Source: Candidatus Omnitrophota bacterium
GTDB taxonomy: Bacteria; Omnitrophota; Gorgyraeia; B26-G9
Assembly (NCBI GenBank): GCA_022013205.1
Contig: JAKLQT010000056.1
Span: forward strand, 1 to 13,458
Reading direction: 5' to 3'
Length of the DNA stretch: 13,458 nucleotides
The position numbers and the translations under genes are program-made. Shown piece by piece: positions 7,666 to 13,458 of the stretch. Below the pieces are notes generated by a model, which saw only the letters and a list, made by a program, of their open reading frames with translations, did no database searches and was not told the origin of the DNA. The number at the start of each line of letters is the position of its first letter. Within the stretch, counting starts at the first letter, position 1.

Positions 7666-9078
7666 ATGCAGATAAATTTAAAAGATACAATCGCCGCTAT
7701 TTCTACGCCATTGGGAATAGGGGGCATAGGGATAATACGTCTTAGCGGTAAAAATGCCTTGAAAATCGGCGATAAGGTTTTTCGTTCCAAAAACGGCCGG
7801 AAGATTTCAAAAGCTGCCGGTTTTACTGTACACTATGGACATATAGTTGAAAGAAGTACTATTAAATTAAAAAACGCAAAGACAAAAGTGATTGATGAGG
7901 CGCTTGTTACGGTGATGCGCGCGCCTCGTACATATACTAAAGAAGATGTTCTGGAGATAAATTGCCATGGAGGGATTGTGCCTTCTAAGAAAATTCTTGA
8001 ACTTGTAATAAATAACGGGGCGCGTCTTGCAGCACCCGGTGAATTTACTCAAAGAGCTTTTTTAAACGGACGCATTGATTTGCTTCAGGCAGAGGCAACG
8101 CTAAATATAATAAACGCGAAAACAGAGGCCGCGTTTAGTCCCGCTGTCTATCAGCTGGAGGGCAGGCTTTCGTCAATTATTAATAAAATGCGCGAGGATC
8201 TCATCGAATTTATTGCGCCGCTTGAGGCAGCTATTGATTTTCCGGATGAATCAATAAGTTCTGCGCCTGGATTAAAACTGGGCGCTGTTTTGCGAAAAAT
8301 CGCAGGCGATTTAAAGAGATTTATTGACAGCGCGGATAAGGGGATTATGCTCCAGAACGGCATTAGTATTGTTCTCGCAGGCGCTGCCAATGTGGGCAAA
8401 TCAAGCATAATGAACGCATTAGTCGAGTATGAAAGGGTGATTGTTACAAATATATCGGGAACTACACGCGATGTCGTGCAGGAACTCATCAATATTAACG
8501 GAATGCCCGTAAGGATCGCTGATACCGCGGGAATAATGGACAGTTCATGTGTTATCACGCAAGAGAGTGTTACGCGCAGCCTGGCTTTTTTTGAAAAAGC
8601 GGATCTTGTGCTTTTTGTTTTAGATGCAGCGCGGAAGATTAATAAAATGGACATGGATGTGGCAAGGAAATTAAAGAACAAAAAGGTTGTTATCGTGATA
8701 AATAAAAGTGATCTGAAAAACAGGATTGATATCCCGGGTATCGCGAAAATGTTTCCCCGCGCTCCCAGGGTTAAGATCTCCGCGCTTAAAAAACAGGGGT
8801 TGCCGTCTCTGGAAAAAAAGATAACGGAACAGTTTTTTAAGGGGGCAATTATCCCAGAGGACGAATTGATGGTTAGTAATTTGCGCCAGAAAAAATGTCT
8901 TGAAGAATGTTACGGTTTTATAAATAACGCGATCAGTATAATCTCGGATAAGGGGTTTGAGGAATGTCTTATTTTTGAAATAAGGCAGGCCTTGAATTCT
9001 CTTAAGGTATTGATCGGTGAGAATATAAATGAAGATATCCTTGATAATATTTTTAATCGCTTTTGCATCGGGAAATAA
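7666..9078 (+). CDS. mnmE: tRNA modification GTPase MnmE (TrmE)
   Basis: A 470-residue GTPase that, with MnmG, installs the (carboxymethyl)aminomethyl group on wobble uridine 34 of certain tRNAs using methylene-THF. The N-terminal folate-binding domain begins DTIAAISTPLGIGGIGIIRL, followed by CHGGIV and GEFTQRAFLNGRIDL. The G domain contains Walker A GAANVGKS (residues 239-246), switch GTTRD, DTAG and NKSD. The protein ends with the diagnostic FCIGK, whose Cys is important for the modification. The start is ATG 7666, 12 nt after folC; no Shine-Dalgarno is visible there, so translation may depend on coupling to folC. mnmG is not in the window. Confidence 0.96.
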   Translation: MQINLKDTIAAISTPLGIGGIGIIRLSGKNALKIGDKVFRSKNGRKISKAAGFTVHYGHIVERSTIKLKNAKTKVIDEALVTVMRAPRTYTKEDVLEINCHGGIVPSKKILELVINNGARLAAPGEFTQRAFLNGRIDLLQAEATLNIINAKTEAAFSPAVYQLEGRLSSIINKMREDLIEFIAPLEAAIDFPDESISSAPGLKLGAVLRKIAGDLKRFIDSADKGIMLQNGISIVLAGAANVGKSSIMNALVEYERVIVTNISGTTRDVVQELININGMPVRIADTAGIMDSSCVITQESVTRSLAFFEKADLVLFVLDAARKINKMDMDVARKLKNKKVVIVINKSDLKNRIDIPGIAKMFPRAPRVKISALKKQGLPSLEKKITEQFFKGAIIPEDELMVSNLRQKKCLEECYGFINNAISIISDKGFEECLIFEIRQALNSLKVLIGENINEDILDNIFNRFCIGK

Positions 9079-9092
9079 TAAGGAAAATTAAG

Positions 9093-9602
9093 ATGAAAAA
9101 TATCGCGCTTGTCGGGTTTATGGGCACAGGCAAATCAACAATAGCGGCGCTTTTGTCGAAGAAACTTCAAGTGGGTTATGTCGATCTTGATAGGAAGATT
9201 GAAGAAAAAGAAGGCATGAGGATCGTAGATATTTTTTCGCAAAAAGGAGAACCTTATTTCCGTAAAGTCGAAAAAGATATTGTCGCTAAAATTTTTCGCC
9301 GGGAGAATAAAATAATCGCTTGCGGCGGAGGGGTTGTTTTAGATGACGAGAATGTAGAAAGTATTAAAAAAAGCGGTTTTATGATCTGCCTGGAAGCTAC
9401 GCCTGAGGTGATCCTGAAGAGGACAAAAAGTTATAAGCACAGGCCGCTGCTTAATGTAGGCGATCCTGAATTAAAAATTTATGAGCTTTTAAAAAAACGT
9501 AAGCCTTATTATGCCAAAGCAGATTATACCGTAGATACGTCGGGATTGAGTACGCATGAGGTTGTGTCGGTTATATTGAGCTGGTTAGAAGGGAAAACGT
9601 GA
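9093..9602 (+). CDS. aroK: shikimate kinase
   Basis: A 169-residue P-loop kinase that phosphorylates shikimate at the 3-OH, step five of the chorismate pathway. Walker A is GFMGTGKST (residues 8-16). Shikimate-binding residues are visible: D33 in VDLDRKIEE, R57 in EPYFRKVE, and the glycines of ACGGGVV (77-82). The lid carries R117 in KHRPLL. The length is typical. The start is ATG 9093 with AAGGA at 9080-9084; the longer frame from 9063 would overlap the mnmE end and lacks support. No other aro gene is nearby. Within this operon chorismate could also serve folate synthesis, but that is inference. Confidence 0.95.
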   Translation: MKNIALVGFMGTGKSTIAALLSKKLQVGYVDLDRKIEEKEGMRIVDIFSQKGEPYFRKVEKDIVAKIFRRENKIIACGGGVVLDDENVESIKKSGFMICLEATPEVILKRTKSYKHRPLLNVGDPELKIYELLKKRKPYYAKADYTVDTSGLSTHEVVSVILSWLEGKT

Positions 9603-9603
9603 G

Positions 9604-10722
9604 ATGATACAAGAGCACAAGAAATATTATATTGCTCTTAATATGGTCAGCGGGGTAGGGCCAATGTTAGTTAAAAGGCTGCTTGAGCGCTTTAGCTGCG
9701 TAAGGGGAGTATTTGAGGCGTCCACGGCCGGCTTGATCGGTGTTCCTGGTGTAAGTGAGCGGATTGCCGCGGATATAAAAAACATACTTATCTCGGATGA
9801 ATTCAATAAAGAGATCCGGGATATCAATCATGAGAATGTTCAGATTTTGTGCCCAGAGGATGTTTTATACCCTGCGCTTTTAAATGAAATATATGATCCT
9901 CCGCTTGTACTTTATTTAAAAGGCGATCTTTCTTTGTTAGATAAAATAACTGTTTCTGTTGTAGGATGCCGCAGGGCGAGTTTTAACGGCTTACAGATCG
10001 CAGAGCGCATATCAGGAGACCTTTCAAGGCGTGATATTTGTGTTGTCTCCGGCCTTGCCCGGGGGATAGATACCGCCGCGCATAAGGGCGCGTTAAAAGG
10101 GCCGGGTGGCACTGTTGCGGTGCTGGGCAGCGGGTTAAAATACGTATATCCGCCGGAAAATAAGAGATTGTTTGATGAGATCAGCAGGCATGGTATCCTG
10201 ATGTCTGAATTTCCTTTAACCACCGCTGTGCGCAGGGGCAATTTCCCCAGGCGTAATCGAATTATAAGCGGCCTGAGCCTGGGAGTGGTAGTTGTTGAAG
10301 CCGCGCAAAGAAGCGGCTCATTAATCACGGCAAACCTGGCATTATCACAAAATAGAGAGGTCTTTTCCATGCCGGGGGCGGCAAATTCAATTAACGCGAA
10401 AGGGACAAATAAGCTGATTAAAGAAGGGGCGAAACTTGTAGAAACCGTGGATGACATTATAGAAGAGCTCAATGTCAGCGCTTATATTCAAGAAAAAGGG
10501 GGGCTGAATTCTCAAGCGCCGGATTTTCGCCAGGCGAACTTAAAATCCGAAGCAAAACAGCTGCTTCAATTTTTGAGCAGTGAGCCGATGCATATTGATT
10601 TACTTATAAAAACAAGTACTTTAAGCGCAGCAATTGTATATAAAAACTTGCTGGATCTTCAGTTGAGAGGAATAATCAGAGAGGTTGAAGGAAAAAGGTT
10701 TATGAAAAAGGAGGGATATTAA
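9604..10722 (+). CDS. dprA: DNA-processing protein DprA (Smf)
   Basis: A 372-residue DprA. An N-terminal helix-hairpin region (YYIALNMVSGVGPMLVKRL, then LIGVPGVSERIA) precedes the Rossmann-like ssDNA-binding domain with VVGCRRASFNG, VSGLARGIDTAAHKGAL, AVLGSGLKYVYPPENKRL, GNFPRRNRIISGLS and RSGSLITANLAL. A C-terminal winged-helix domain (about residues 315-370) follows. DprA protects incoming single strands and loads RecA during natural transformation. The start is ATG 9604, 1 nt after the aroK stop, with GAAGGG at 9588-9593. The topoisomerase gene that often follows dprA is absent; a comFB-like gene overlaps its stop instead. Confidence 0.95.
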   Translation: MIQEHKKYYIALNMVSGVGPMLVKRLLERFSCVRGVFEASTAGLIGVPGVSERIAADIKNILISDEFNKEIRDINHENVQILCPEDVLYPALLNEIYDPPLVLYLKGDLSLLDKITVSVVGCRRASFNGLQIAERISGDLSRRDICVVSGLARGIDTAAHKGALKGPGGTVAVLGSGLKYVYPPENKRLFDEISRHGILMSEFPLTTAVRRGNFPRRNRIISGLSLGVVVVEAAQRSGSLITANLALSQNREVFSMPGAANSINAKGTNKLIKEGAKLVETVDDIIEELNVSAYIQEKGGLNSQAPDFRQANLKSEAKQLLQFLSSEPMHIDLLIKTSTLSAAIVYKNLLDLQLRGIIREVEGKRFMKKEGY

Positions 10723-10985
10723 TGGAAATTAAAAACTATATGGAAGTTGTCGTTAAGGAAGTAGTAGATCAGGAAATGAAAAAGATGAATGAGGACTGGG
10801 CAAAAGACGAAAGGTTTAAACTTGATGTCATGGCGCTTATACTTAACCGCCTGCCTGCCCGTTATGTAGTAACCGGTAAAGGCTGGATCATGACCAAGAT
10901 CAGGGAAACAGAGGTTCAGTTCCAGGCCGATATCTTAAGGGAAATGATAAGGGCAATAAAAATTGTGGAGAATAATCCGCGCTGA
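10722..10985 (+). CDS. comFB: ComFB-like late-competence family protein
   Basis: An 87-residue soluble protein. The pattern KNYMEVVVKEVVDQEM, then DVMALILNRLPARYVVTGKGW, then QFQADILREMIRAIKIVENNPR matches the ComFB family (late competence development), whose core is an LNRLPPxY segment followed by a helix ending in a Pro-Arg tail. Its start overlaps the dprA stop by one base (TAATG), with a strong AAGGAGG at 10708-10714, so the two are coupled. The biochemical role of ComFB is not well established; in Bacillus it is encoded in the comF competence operon. The pairing with dprA supports a DNA-uptake context here. The family call is confident; the function is not. Confidence 0.75.
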   Translation: MEIKNYMEVVVKEVVDQEMKKMNEDWAKDERFKLDVMALILNRLPARYVVTGKGWIMTKIRETEVQFQADILREMIRAIKIVENNPR

Positions 10986-11032
10986 GGTAATCTAAAAAAA
11001 AAGGATGATTTGCCGGAAGAACAGAAAGCTTG

Positions 11033-11128
11033 ATGGATGTTAAGGAAGAATTTTTTACTAAAGTAGACTTAGGTGAAAAAATTCTGCGCAAAAGTATAAA
11101 TAGAAAAAAAAGTGATGAGAATATTTAA
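11033..11128 (+). CDS. possible small ORF between comFB and resB
   Basis: An ATG ORF of 31 codons, strongly charged (starts MDVKEEFF, ends RKKSDENI), in a 129-nt gap. It overlaps the resB start by 14 nt, which could make it a coupling leader for resB. Its ATG overlaps, as TGATG, the next stop in the comFB frame: after the comFB stop that frame stays open for 15 more codons. No good Shine-Dalgarno is seen and I do not recognise the sequence. It may be a decayed or chance ORF. Confidence 0.25.
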   Translation: MDVKEEFFTKVDLGEKILRKSINRKKSDENI

Positions 11129-12293
11129 GAAGATAGGTTCCCTGAAAATAACTTTGACTATACTGCTTGCACTTGCCTTCAGTTCAATCCTCGGAACATT
11201 GATTTCTCAGGGGCAGAGTGATCAATTCTATATGCAAAAATACGGATTGAAAACAGGCTCTATGATACTATTTCTGCAAGCGGATGATTTTTTTAACAGC
11301 ATTTATTATAATTTACTGCTTTTTTGCTTAGCCCTCAATTTGTTTTTATGTACAATTAATAGTTTTAGGTTTATCCCGCATGCTTTAAAAACCCCGGCTT
11401 TAAAGCCGGGGATGCCCGCCAGTAAAACTGGCGAGGTCTCGCTGTTATACAGTGGCGGAAAAGTAAATCTGCGGGATTCCGCTCAGAAACCCCGGGCTTT
11501 AGCCCGGGTGAGCTTCATTTTTTTAAAAGACAGGCGAAAGCTGGCTATCTTTCTTCTGCACTGCGGGGTTTTAATTGTCTTTTTGGGAGCGCTGGTAAGT
11601 AAATTCACAAAGCAATCACAACGTTATACTTTATTCGCGGACGAAAAGGTTGTTTTGCCTGATGAAAACGCGGAAATTATCTTTAAGCAATTCACCGTTG
11701 AGTATTATCCCGGCAGGCAAACGCCTAAAGAATACAGGAGCCGGGTTGAGTTATTCGATGGCGGAGTTTTTAAATCAGAGTATTCTTTACGGGTAAATCA
11801 CCCCTTAAAATATAAAGGGTTTAGTTTTTATCAGTCTAGTTTTGAAGTTCTCGCGGATGTTGAAATCAGAATTAAGCACCTCAATAAGGTTATCTGGGAA
11901 GGTTTATGGGAACATGGAAGGCCTCTGGAGGTATCCGGTAAAAACAATTTACGGTTTAAAATGACCCATTTTCTTCCGGATGTTTCCGTAGATAACCAGG
12001 GGAGGATCTTATCGCGCTCATACACACTGGGTAATGCGGCGATGCTTATAAGTGCTTATCGAAAAAAAGAAATGGTGTATGAGCAATGGGTGTTTCCATC
12101 GGCTGAGAATATGAATGGCTTGAATCCAAAAGAGGGGAATTTTGAGTTTGAGGTCAAAAAAATCAAACCTGTGTATGCTGCAGTAATTCAGGTAACCAAA
12201 GATCCGGGGTGGGATTTTGTCATGGGCGGGTTTGCCTTGATGTTCTGCGGCATGCTGTTGCTGCTGTTAAAGAAAAAGTTATCGGTTGCGTGA
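11115..12293 (+). CDS. resB: ResB-like cytochrome c assembly protein carrying an in-frame repeat
   Basis: A 392-residue membrane protein of the ResB/Ccs1 family, which works with ResC/CcsA to deliver haem to apocytochromes outside the membrane. Helices lie at about residues 10-31, 63-82 and 143-160 (LAIFLLHCGVLIVFLGAL, with the family's conserved His at 149), with a final helix near 366-386. The large segment between the third and last helices (VNHPLKYKGFSFYQSSFE and following) is the usual extracytoplasmic domain. Residues 86-136, in the loop between helices 2 and 3, are encoded by palindromic repeat copy A. The protein also ends in a short tail (KKKLSVA) at the edge of a GxxExxY fragment. 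The start is ATG 11115 (GTG 11112 adds one residue); the ribosome site is weak. No ccsA is in the window; it may lie to the right. Confidence 0.85.
   Translation: MRIFKKIGSLKITLTILLALAFSSILGTLISQGQSDQFYMQKYGLKTGSMILFLQADDFFNSIYYNLLLFCLALNLFLCTINSFRFIPHALKTPALKPGMPASKTGEVSLLYSGGKVNLRDSAQKPRALARVSFIFLKDRRKLAIFLLHCGVLIVFLGALVSKFTKQSQRYTLFADEKVVLPDENAEIIFKQFTVEYYPGRQTPKEYRSRVELFDGGVFKSEYSLRVNHPLKYKGFSFYQSSFEVLADVEIRIKHLNKVIWEGLWEHGRPLEVSGKNNLRFKMTHFLPDVSVDNQGRILSRSYTLGNAAMLISAYRKKEMVYEQWVFPSAENMNGLNPKEGNFEFEVKKIKPVYAAVIQVTKDPGWDFVMGGFALMFCGMLLLLLKKKLSVA
11370..11520 (+). repeat. palindromic mosaic repeat, copy A (inside resB)
   Basis: 151 nt. It shares four blocks with copy B: 11370-11399 (TTTATCCCGCATGCTTT and following), 11402-11414 (AAGCCGGGGATG region), 11460-11500 (AAAGTAAATCTGCGGGATT and following), and 11501-11520 (AGCCCGGGTGAGCTTCATTT). 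Internal inverted repeats are a perfect 20-nt palindrome at 11392-11411, CGCCAGT-AAA-ACTGGCG at 11417-11433, CGCTGT-TAT-ACAGTG near 11440-11454, and CCCGGGCT-TT-AGCCCGGG at 11491-11508. The 45 nt at 11415-11459 are absent from copy B. Every codon through the repeat is open in the resB frame. Confidence 0.9.
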
Positions 12294-12407
12294 TAGAGGT
12301 TCATAAAACGTTGGGGGCCGGGATTATCGGAATCAACTTATAAACAATGCCTTGATAGAGATCTAAACCTATCAGGTATAAACTTTAAGATTCAAGTTCC
12401 CTTGCCG
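12278..12407 (+). pseudogene. GxxExxY-family protein fragment, frameshifted and truncated
   Basis: One frame from about 12278 reads VIGCVIEVHKTLGAGII. After skipping one base (12329) the next frame reads ESTYKQCLDRDLNLS then GINFKIQVPLP. Joined, this is the N-terminal third of the GxxExxY family (PD-(D/E)XK-like, usually about 120-130 residues), and the signature G-I-I-E-S-T-Y is restored exactly at the frameshift. Homology stops at the short palindrome near 12401-12416, and repeat copy B follows. There is no N-terminal start: the first five codons lie inside the 3' end of resB in another frame. The nuclease-like C-terminal half is missing. This is a dead relic and not a functional gene. Confidence 0.7.
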
Positions 12408-12416
12408 GCAGGCAGG
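12401..12416. repeat. short GC-rich palindrome TTGCCGGCAGGCAGG
   Basis: A TGCCGGCA core is followed by a second GGCAGG. It sits where the GxxExxY similarity ends, about 30 nt before repeat copy B. Similar CCTGCCGGCAGG-type palindromes are frequent in some uncultured bacterial genomes; here the left arm is imperfect (CTTGCC). It is a likely recombination or decay boundary. Confidence 0.4.
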
Positions 12417-12446
12417 TGTGAACTCTGTGTTCTGGGTGGTGAATAT

Positions 12447-12641
12447 TTTATCCCGCATGCTTTGAAAACCTCGGCTTTTCCCGCTTTAAATGCAACGGGA
12501 CAGGCAAGCCGGGGATGAAAGTAAATCTGCGGGATTGCGCTCAGAAACCCCGGGCTTTCCCCGTGGAATGCAAAGCATTCCCGGGACTAAGTCCTCGAAA
12601 TTTCTGCAAAATTTCAGAGGGAGCCCGGGTGAGCTTCATTT
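12447..12641 (+). repeat. palindromic mosaic repeat, copy B (intergenic)
   Basis: 195 nt, sharing with copy A the same four blocks in the same order. Extra modules: about 26 nt inside the first palindrome (outer arms CCTCGGCTT 12469-12477 and AAGCCGGGG 12506-12514, with TCCCG/CGGGA inside), and 63 nt at 12559-12621 inside the second (outer arms CCCGGGCT 12549-12556 and AGCCCGGG 12622-12629). The 63-nt module itself holds an 11-bp stem with one bulge (12560-12585, loop AAA), GGACT-A-AGTCC at 12584-12594, and another 11-bp stem with one bulge (12593-12620, loop CTGCA). The 45-nt module of copy A is missing. Confidence 0.9.
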
Positions 12642-12753
12642 GTTTATATTGGGGGGGGAGGAGAATAAATCCCCTGAAAACTCTTGAAAACACAAAGAGT
12701 TATGTGAAAATAGAGAAGATATTTTTGACAATACCATTAAAAAGGAGATAAAT
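12642..12753 (+). other. leader of the FMN-binding gene
   Basis: 112 nt between repeat copy B and the next start. It holds a run of eight G (12651-12658) and a small hairpin AACTCTT / AAGAGTT (12679-12701, 9-nt loop). It ends with a strong Shine-Dalgarno, AAAGGAG at 12741-12747, six bases before ATG 12754. A TTGACA at 12725-12730 is too close to the start codon to be this gene's promoter. Transcription must come from further upstream; no clear promoter is seen. Confidence 0.45.
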
Positions 12754-13296
12754 ATGCTGCGTTTAAGTTCAGCTCTATTAATTGTGGCTCTTTGCTGCGC
12801 GCTGACGCTTGCGGTCATTTACTATAATACAGCCCCCAGGATTGAAGAGCAAAAGAAAATATTGCTTGAACGCTCACTTAATTCTGTTTTAAGCGCCGAT
12901 AGGTATGAAAAGTATGAAAACGGCATGGTCTATTTTGAGGCATATGACAAAGAAGGAATAGTTGTCGGCTGGTGCTTATCTCTTAGCGGAAAAGGATACG
13001 GTGGAGACATTAATCTTCTCGTGGGCTTAGACATCAATGAGAAGATCACGGGAATAAAGGTACTTGAACACAAAGAAACTCCCGGCCTTGGTTCTCAAAT
13101 AAGCGAGGTTAAATATAAGCAGAGCGAATCAGCTTTTTTGAGTGAGTTCAAGGGTAAGACGGCTGAAGATATTGTGCTTATAAAAGGTAAAACTAAAGAC
13201 AATATACAGGCGATTACAGGTGCTACTATTTCTTCGCGGGCGGTAGTTGACGCAGCTCGGCAGGGTGTTGAAGCATTTCTTAAAATAAAAAAATGA
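12754..13296 (+). CDS. RnfG/NqrC-like FMN-binding protein
   Basis: A 180-residue protein anchored by one N-terminal helix (residues about 4-24), with the rest expected on the outer face of the membrane. It carries the RnfG/NqrC FMN-binding hallmarks: SGKGYGGDINLLVGLD, EHKETPGLGSQI and ITGATISSRAV. The Thr of GAT (about T158) is the residue to which the ApbE flavin transferase would link FMN through a phosphoester. Rnf and Nqr complexes contain such a subunit, but no other rnf/nqr gene is present, so it may serve another extracytoplasmic electron chain. The start is decided by AAAGGAG at 12741-12747. Its stop overlaps the next gene by 4 nt (ATGA). Confidence 0.87.
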   Translation: MLRLSSALLIVALCCALTLAVIYYNTAPRIEEQKKILLERSLNSVLSADRYEKYENGMVYFEAYDKEGIVVGWCLSLSGKGYGGDINLLVGLDINEKITGIKVLEHKETPGLGSQISEVKYKQSESAFLSEFKGKTAEDIVLIKGKTKDNIQAITGATISSRAVVDAARQGVEAFLKIKK

Positions 13297-13458
13297 AGAT
13301 AAAACTTTACCCGATTTTTCTAAAACTGGAAAATATATCCTGCTGCGTGATAGGGGGAGGAGCAGTGGCCTTGCGCAAAGTAAAATCTCTGCTTGAGAGC
13401 GGTGGCAGTGTAACCGTTGTGAGCCACAAACTATGTCCCGGGCTGAAATTATTGAAAA
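13293..13458 (+). CDS. siroheme-synthase N-terminal type precorrin-2 dehydrogenase, 5' end (partial)
   Basis: The first 55 codons of a protein cut by the right edge. It begins MKIKLYPIFLKLENISCCV and continues IGGGAVALRKVKSLLESG, SVTVVS, LCPGLKLL. The GGGxVAxRK segment is the NAD-binding signature of the Met8/CysG N-terminal/SirC family, which oxidises precorrin-2 to sirohydrochlorin (and in some members inserts iron) on the way to siroheme or haem. The start ATG 13293 overlaps the FMN-binding gene's stop by 4 nt, so the two are coupled. In several bacteria this gene stands next to ccsA/hemA, which would fit resB upstream; that part is outside the window. Confidence 0.85.
   Translation, partial: MKIKLYPIFLKLENISCCVIGGGAVALRKVKSLLESGGSVTVVSHKLCPGLKLLK

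Noticed and set aside
8151..8681. 176-codon minus-strand ORF
   Set aside because: It is antisense to the MnmE G domain, whose motifs are all intact; it is a codon-bias shadow.
9912..10472. 186-codon minus-strand ORF
   Set aside because: It is antisense to the conserved DprA Rossmann region, with no family features of its own.
11370..12641. CRISPR array or tandem repeat
   Set aside because: Only two copies, about 1.1 kb apart, with internal length changes and no regular spacers.
12725..12730. Perfect -35-like TTGACA upstream of the FMN-binding gene
   Set aside because: A 17-nt spacer puts the -10 at 12748-12753, directly on the start codon, so transcripts would begin inside the gene.
12490..12751. 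Two overlapping + strand ORFs (65 and 78 codons) between resB and the FMN-binding gene
   Set aside because: Both lie mostly in repeat copy B and its tail, have no Shine-Dalgarno, and their similarity is only to the repeat-coded part of ResB. They are read-through of the repeat and not genes.
13436..13447. CCCGGGCTGAAA resembling the repeat palindrome arm, a possible third copy
   Set aside because: Only about 8 bases match, and it encodes the normal CPGLK segment of the siroheme-synthase family.

Overview
The window is a compact bacterial segment in which every supported gene lies on the + strand. Base composition is moderately AT-rich, most genes overlap or sit within about 25 nt of each other, and starts are a mix of ATG, GTG and TTG. 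ResB-type cytochrome c assembly, a PflX-like (COG1313) radical SAM protein, a BFN-domain nuclease, a ComFB-like protein and an RnfG-like flavoprotein suggest an uncultured Gram-negative, possibly anaerobic lineage. Candidatus Omnitrophota fits best, but that is inference from gene style and not from a marker gene.

Left part (1-4703): the 3' end of a CcdA/DsbD-type thiol-redox membrane protein, a 187-nt gap with no recognised gene, then a chain of coupled genes: TPR protein, CheC-like phosphatase, Nudix hydrolase, BFN-domain nuclease, CCA/A-adding nucleotidyltransferase with an HD domain, and the radical SAM protein. Middle part (4721-10985): purH, folC, mnmE, aroK, dprA, comFB-like. Three of these depend on folate: FolC makes polyglutamyl-folate, PurH uses 10-formyl-THF, and MnmE uses methylene-THF. 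AroK feeds chorismate, the precursor of the pABA part of folate. dprA and the comFB-like gene form a possible DNA-uptake pair.

Right part (11033-13458): a possible 31-codon ORF, resB (cytochrome c assembly), an RnfG/NqrC-like FMN-binding protein, and the 5' end of a siroheme-synthase NAD-binding protein (precorrin-2 dehydrogenase type). With ccdA at the far left this points to extracytoplasmic cytochromes and flavoproteins.

The most unusual part is 11370-12641. Two copies of a palindrome-rich repeat are present. One is read in frame inside resB, where it adds about 51 residues to a cytoplasmic loop. The other lies between resB and the FMN-binding gene. The copies share four conserved blocks and differ by extra hairpin modules of 45, 63 and about 26 nt, placed inside or beside the conserved palindromes. 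Between them lies a decayed GxxExxY-family gene fragment. It runs off the resB 3' end, carries a one-base frameshift inside its signature motif, and stops at a short palindrome just before the second repeat. It looks like an in-frame, Rickettsia-palindromic-element-like repeat system plus local gene decay.
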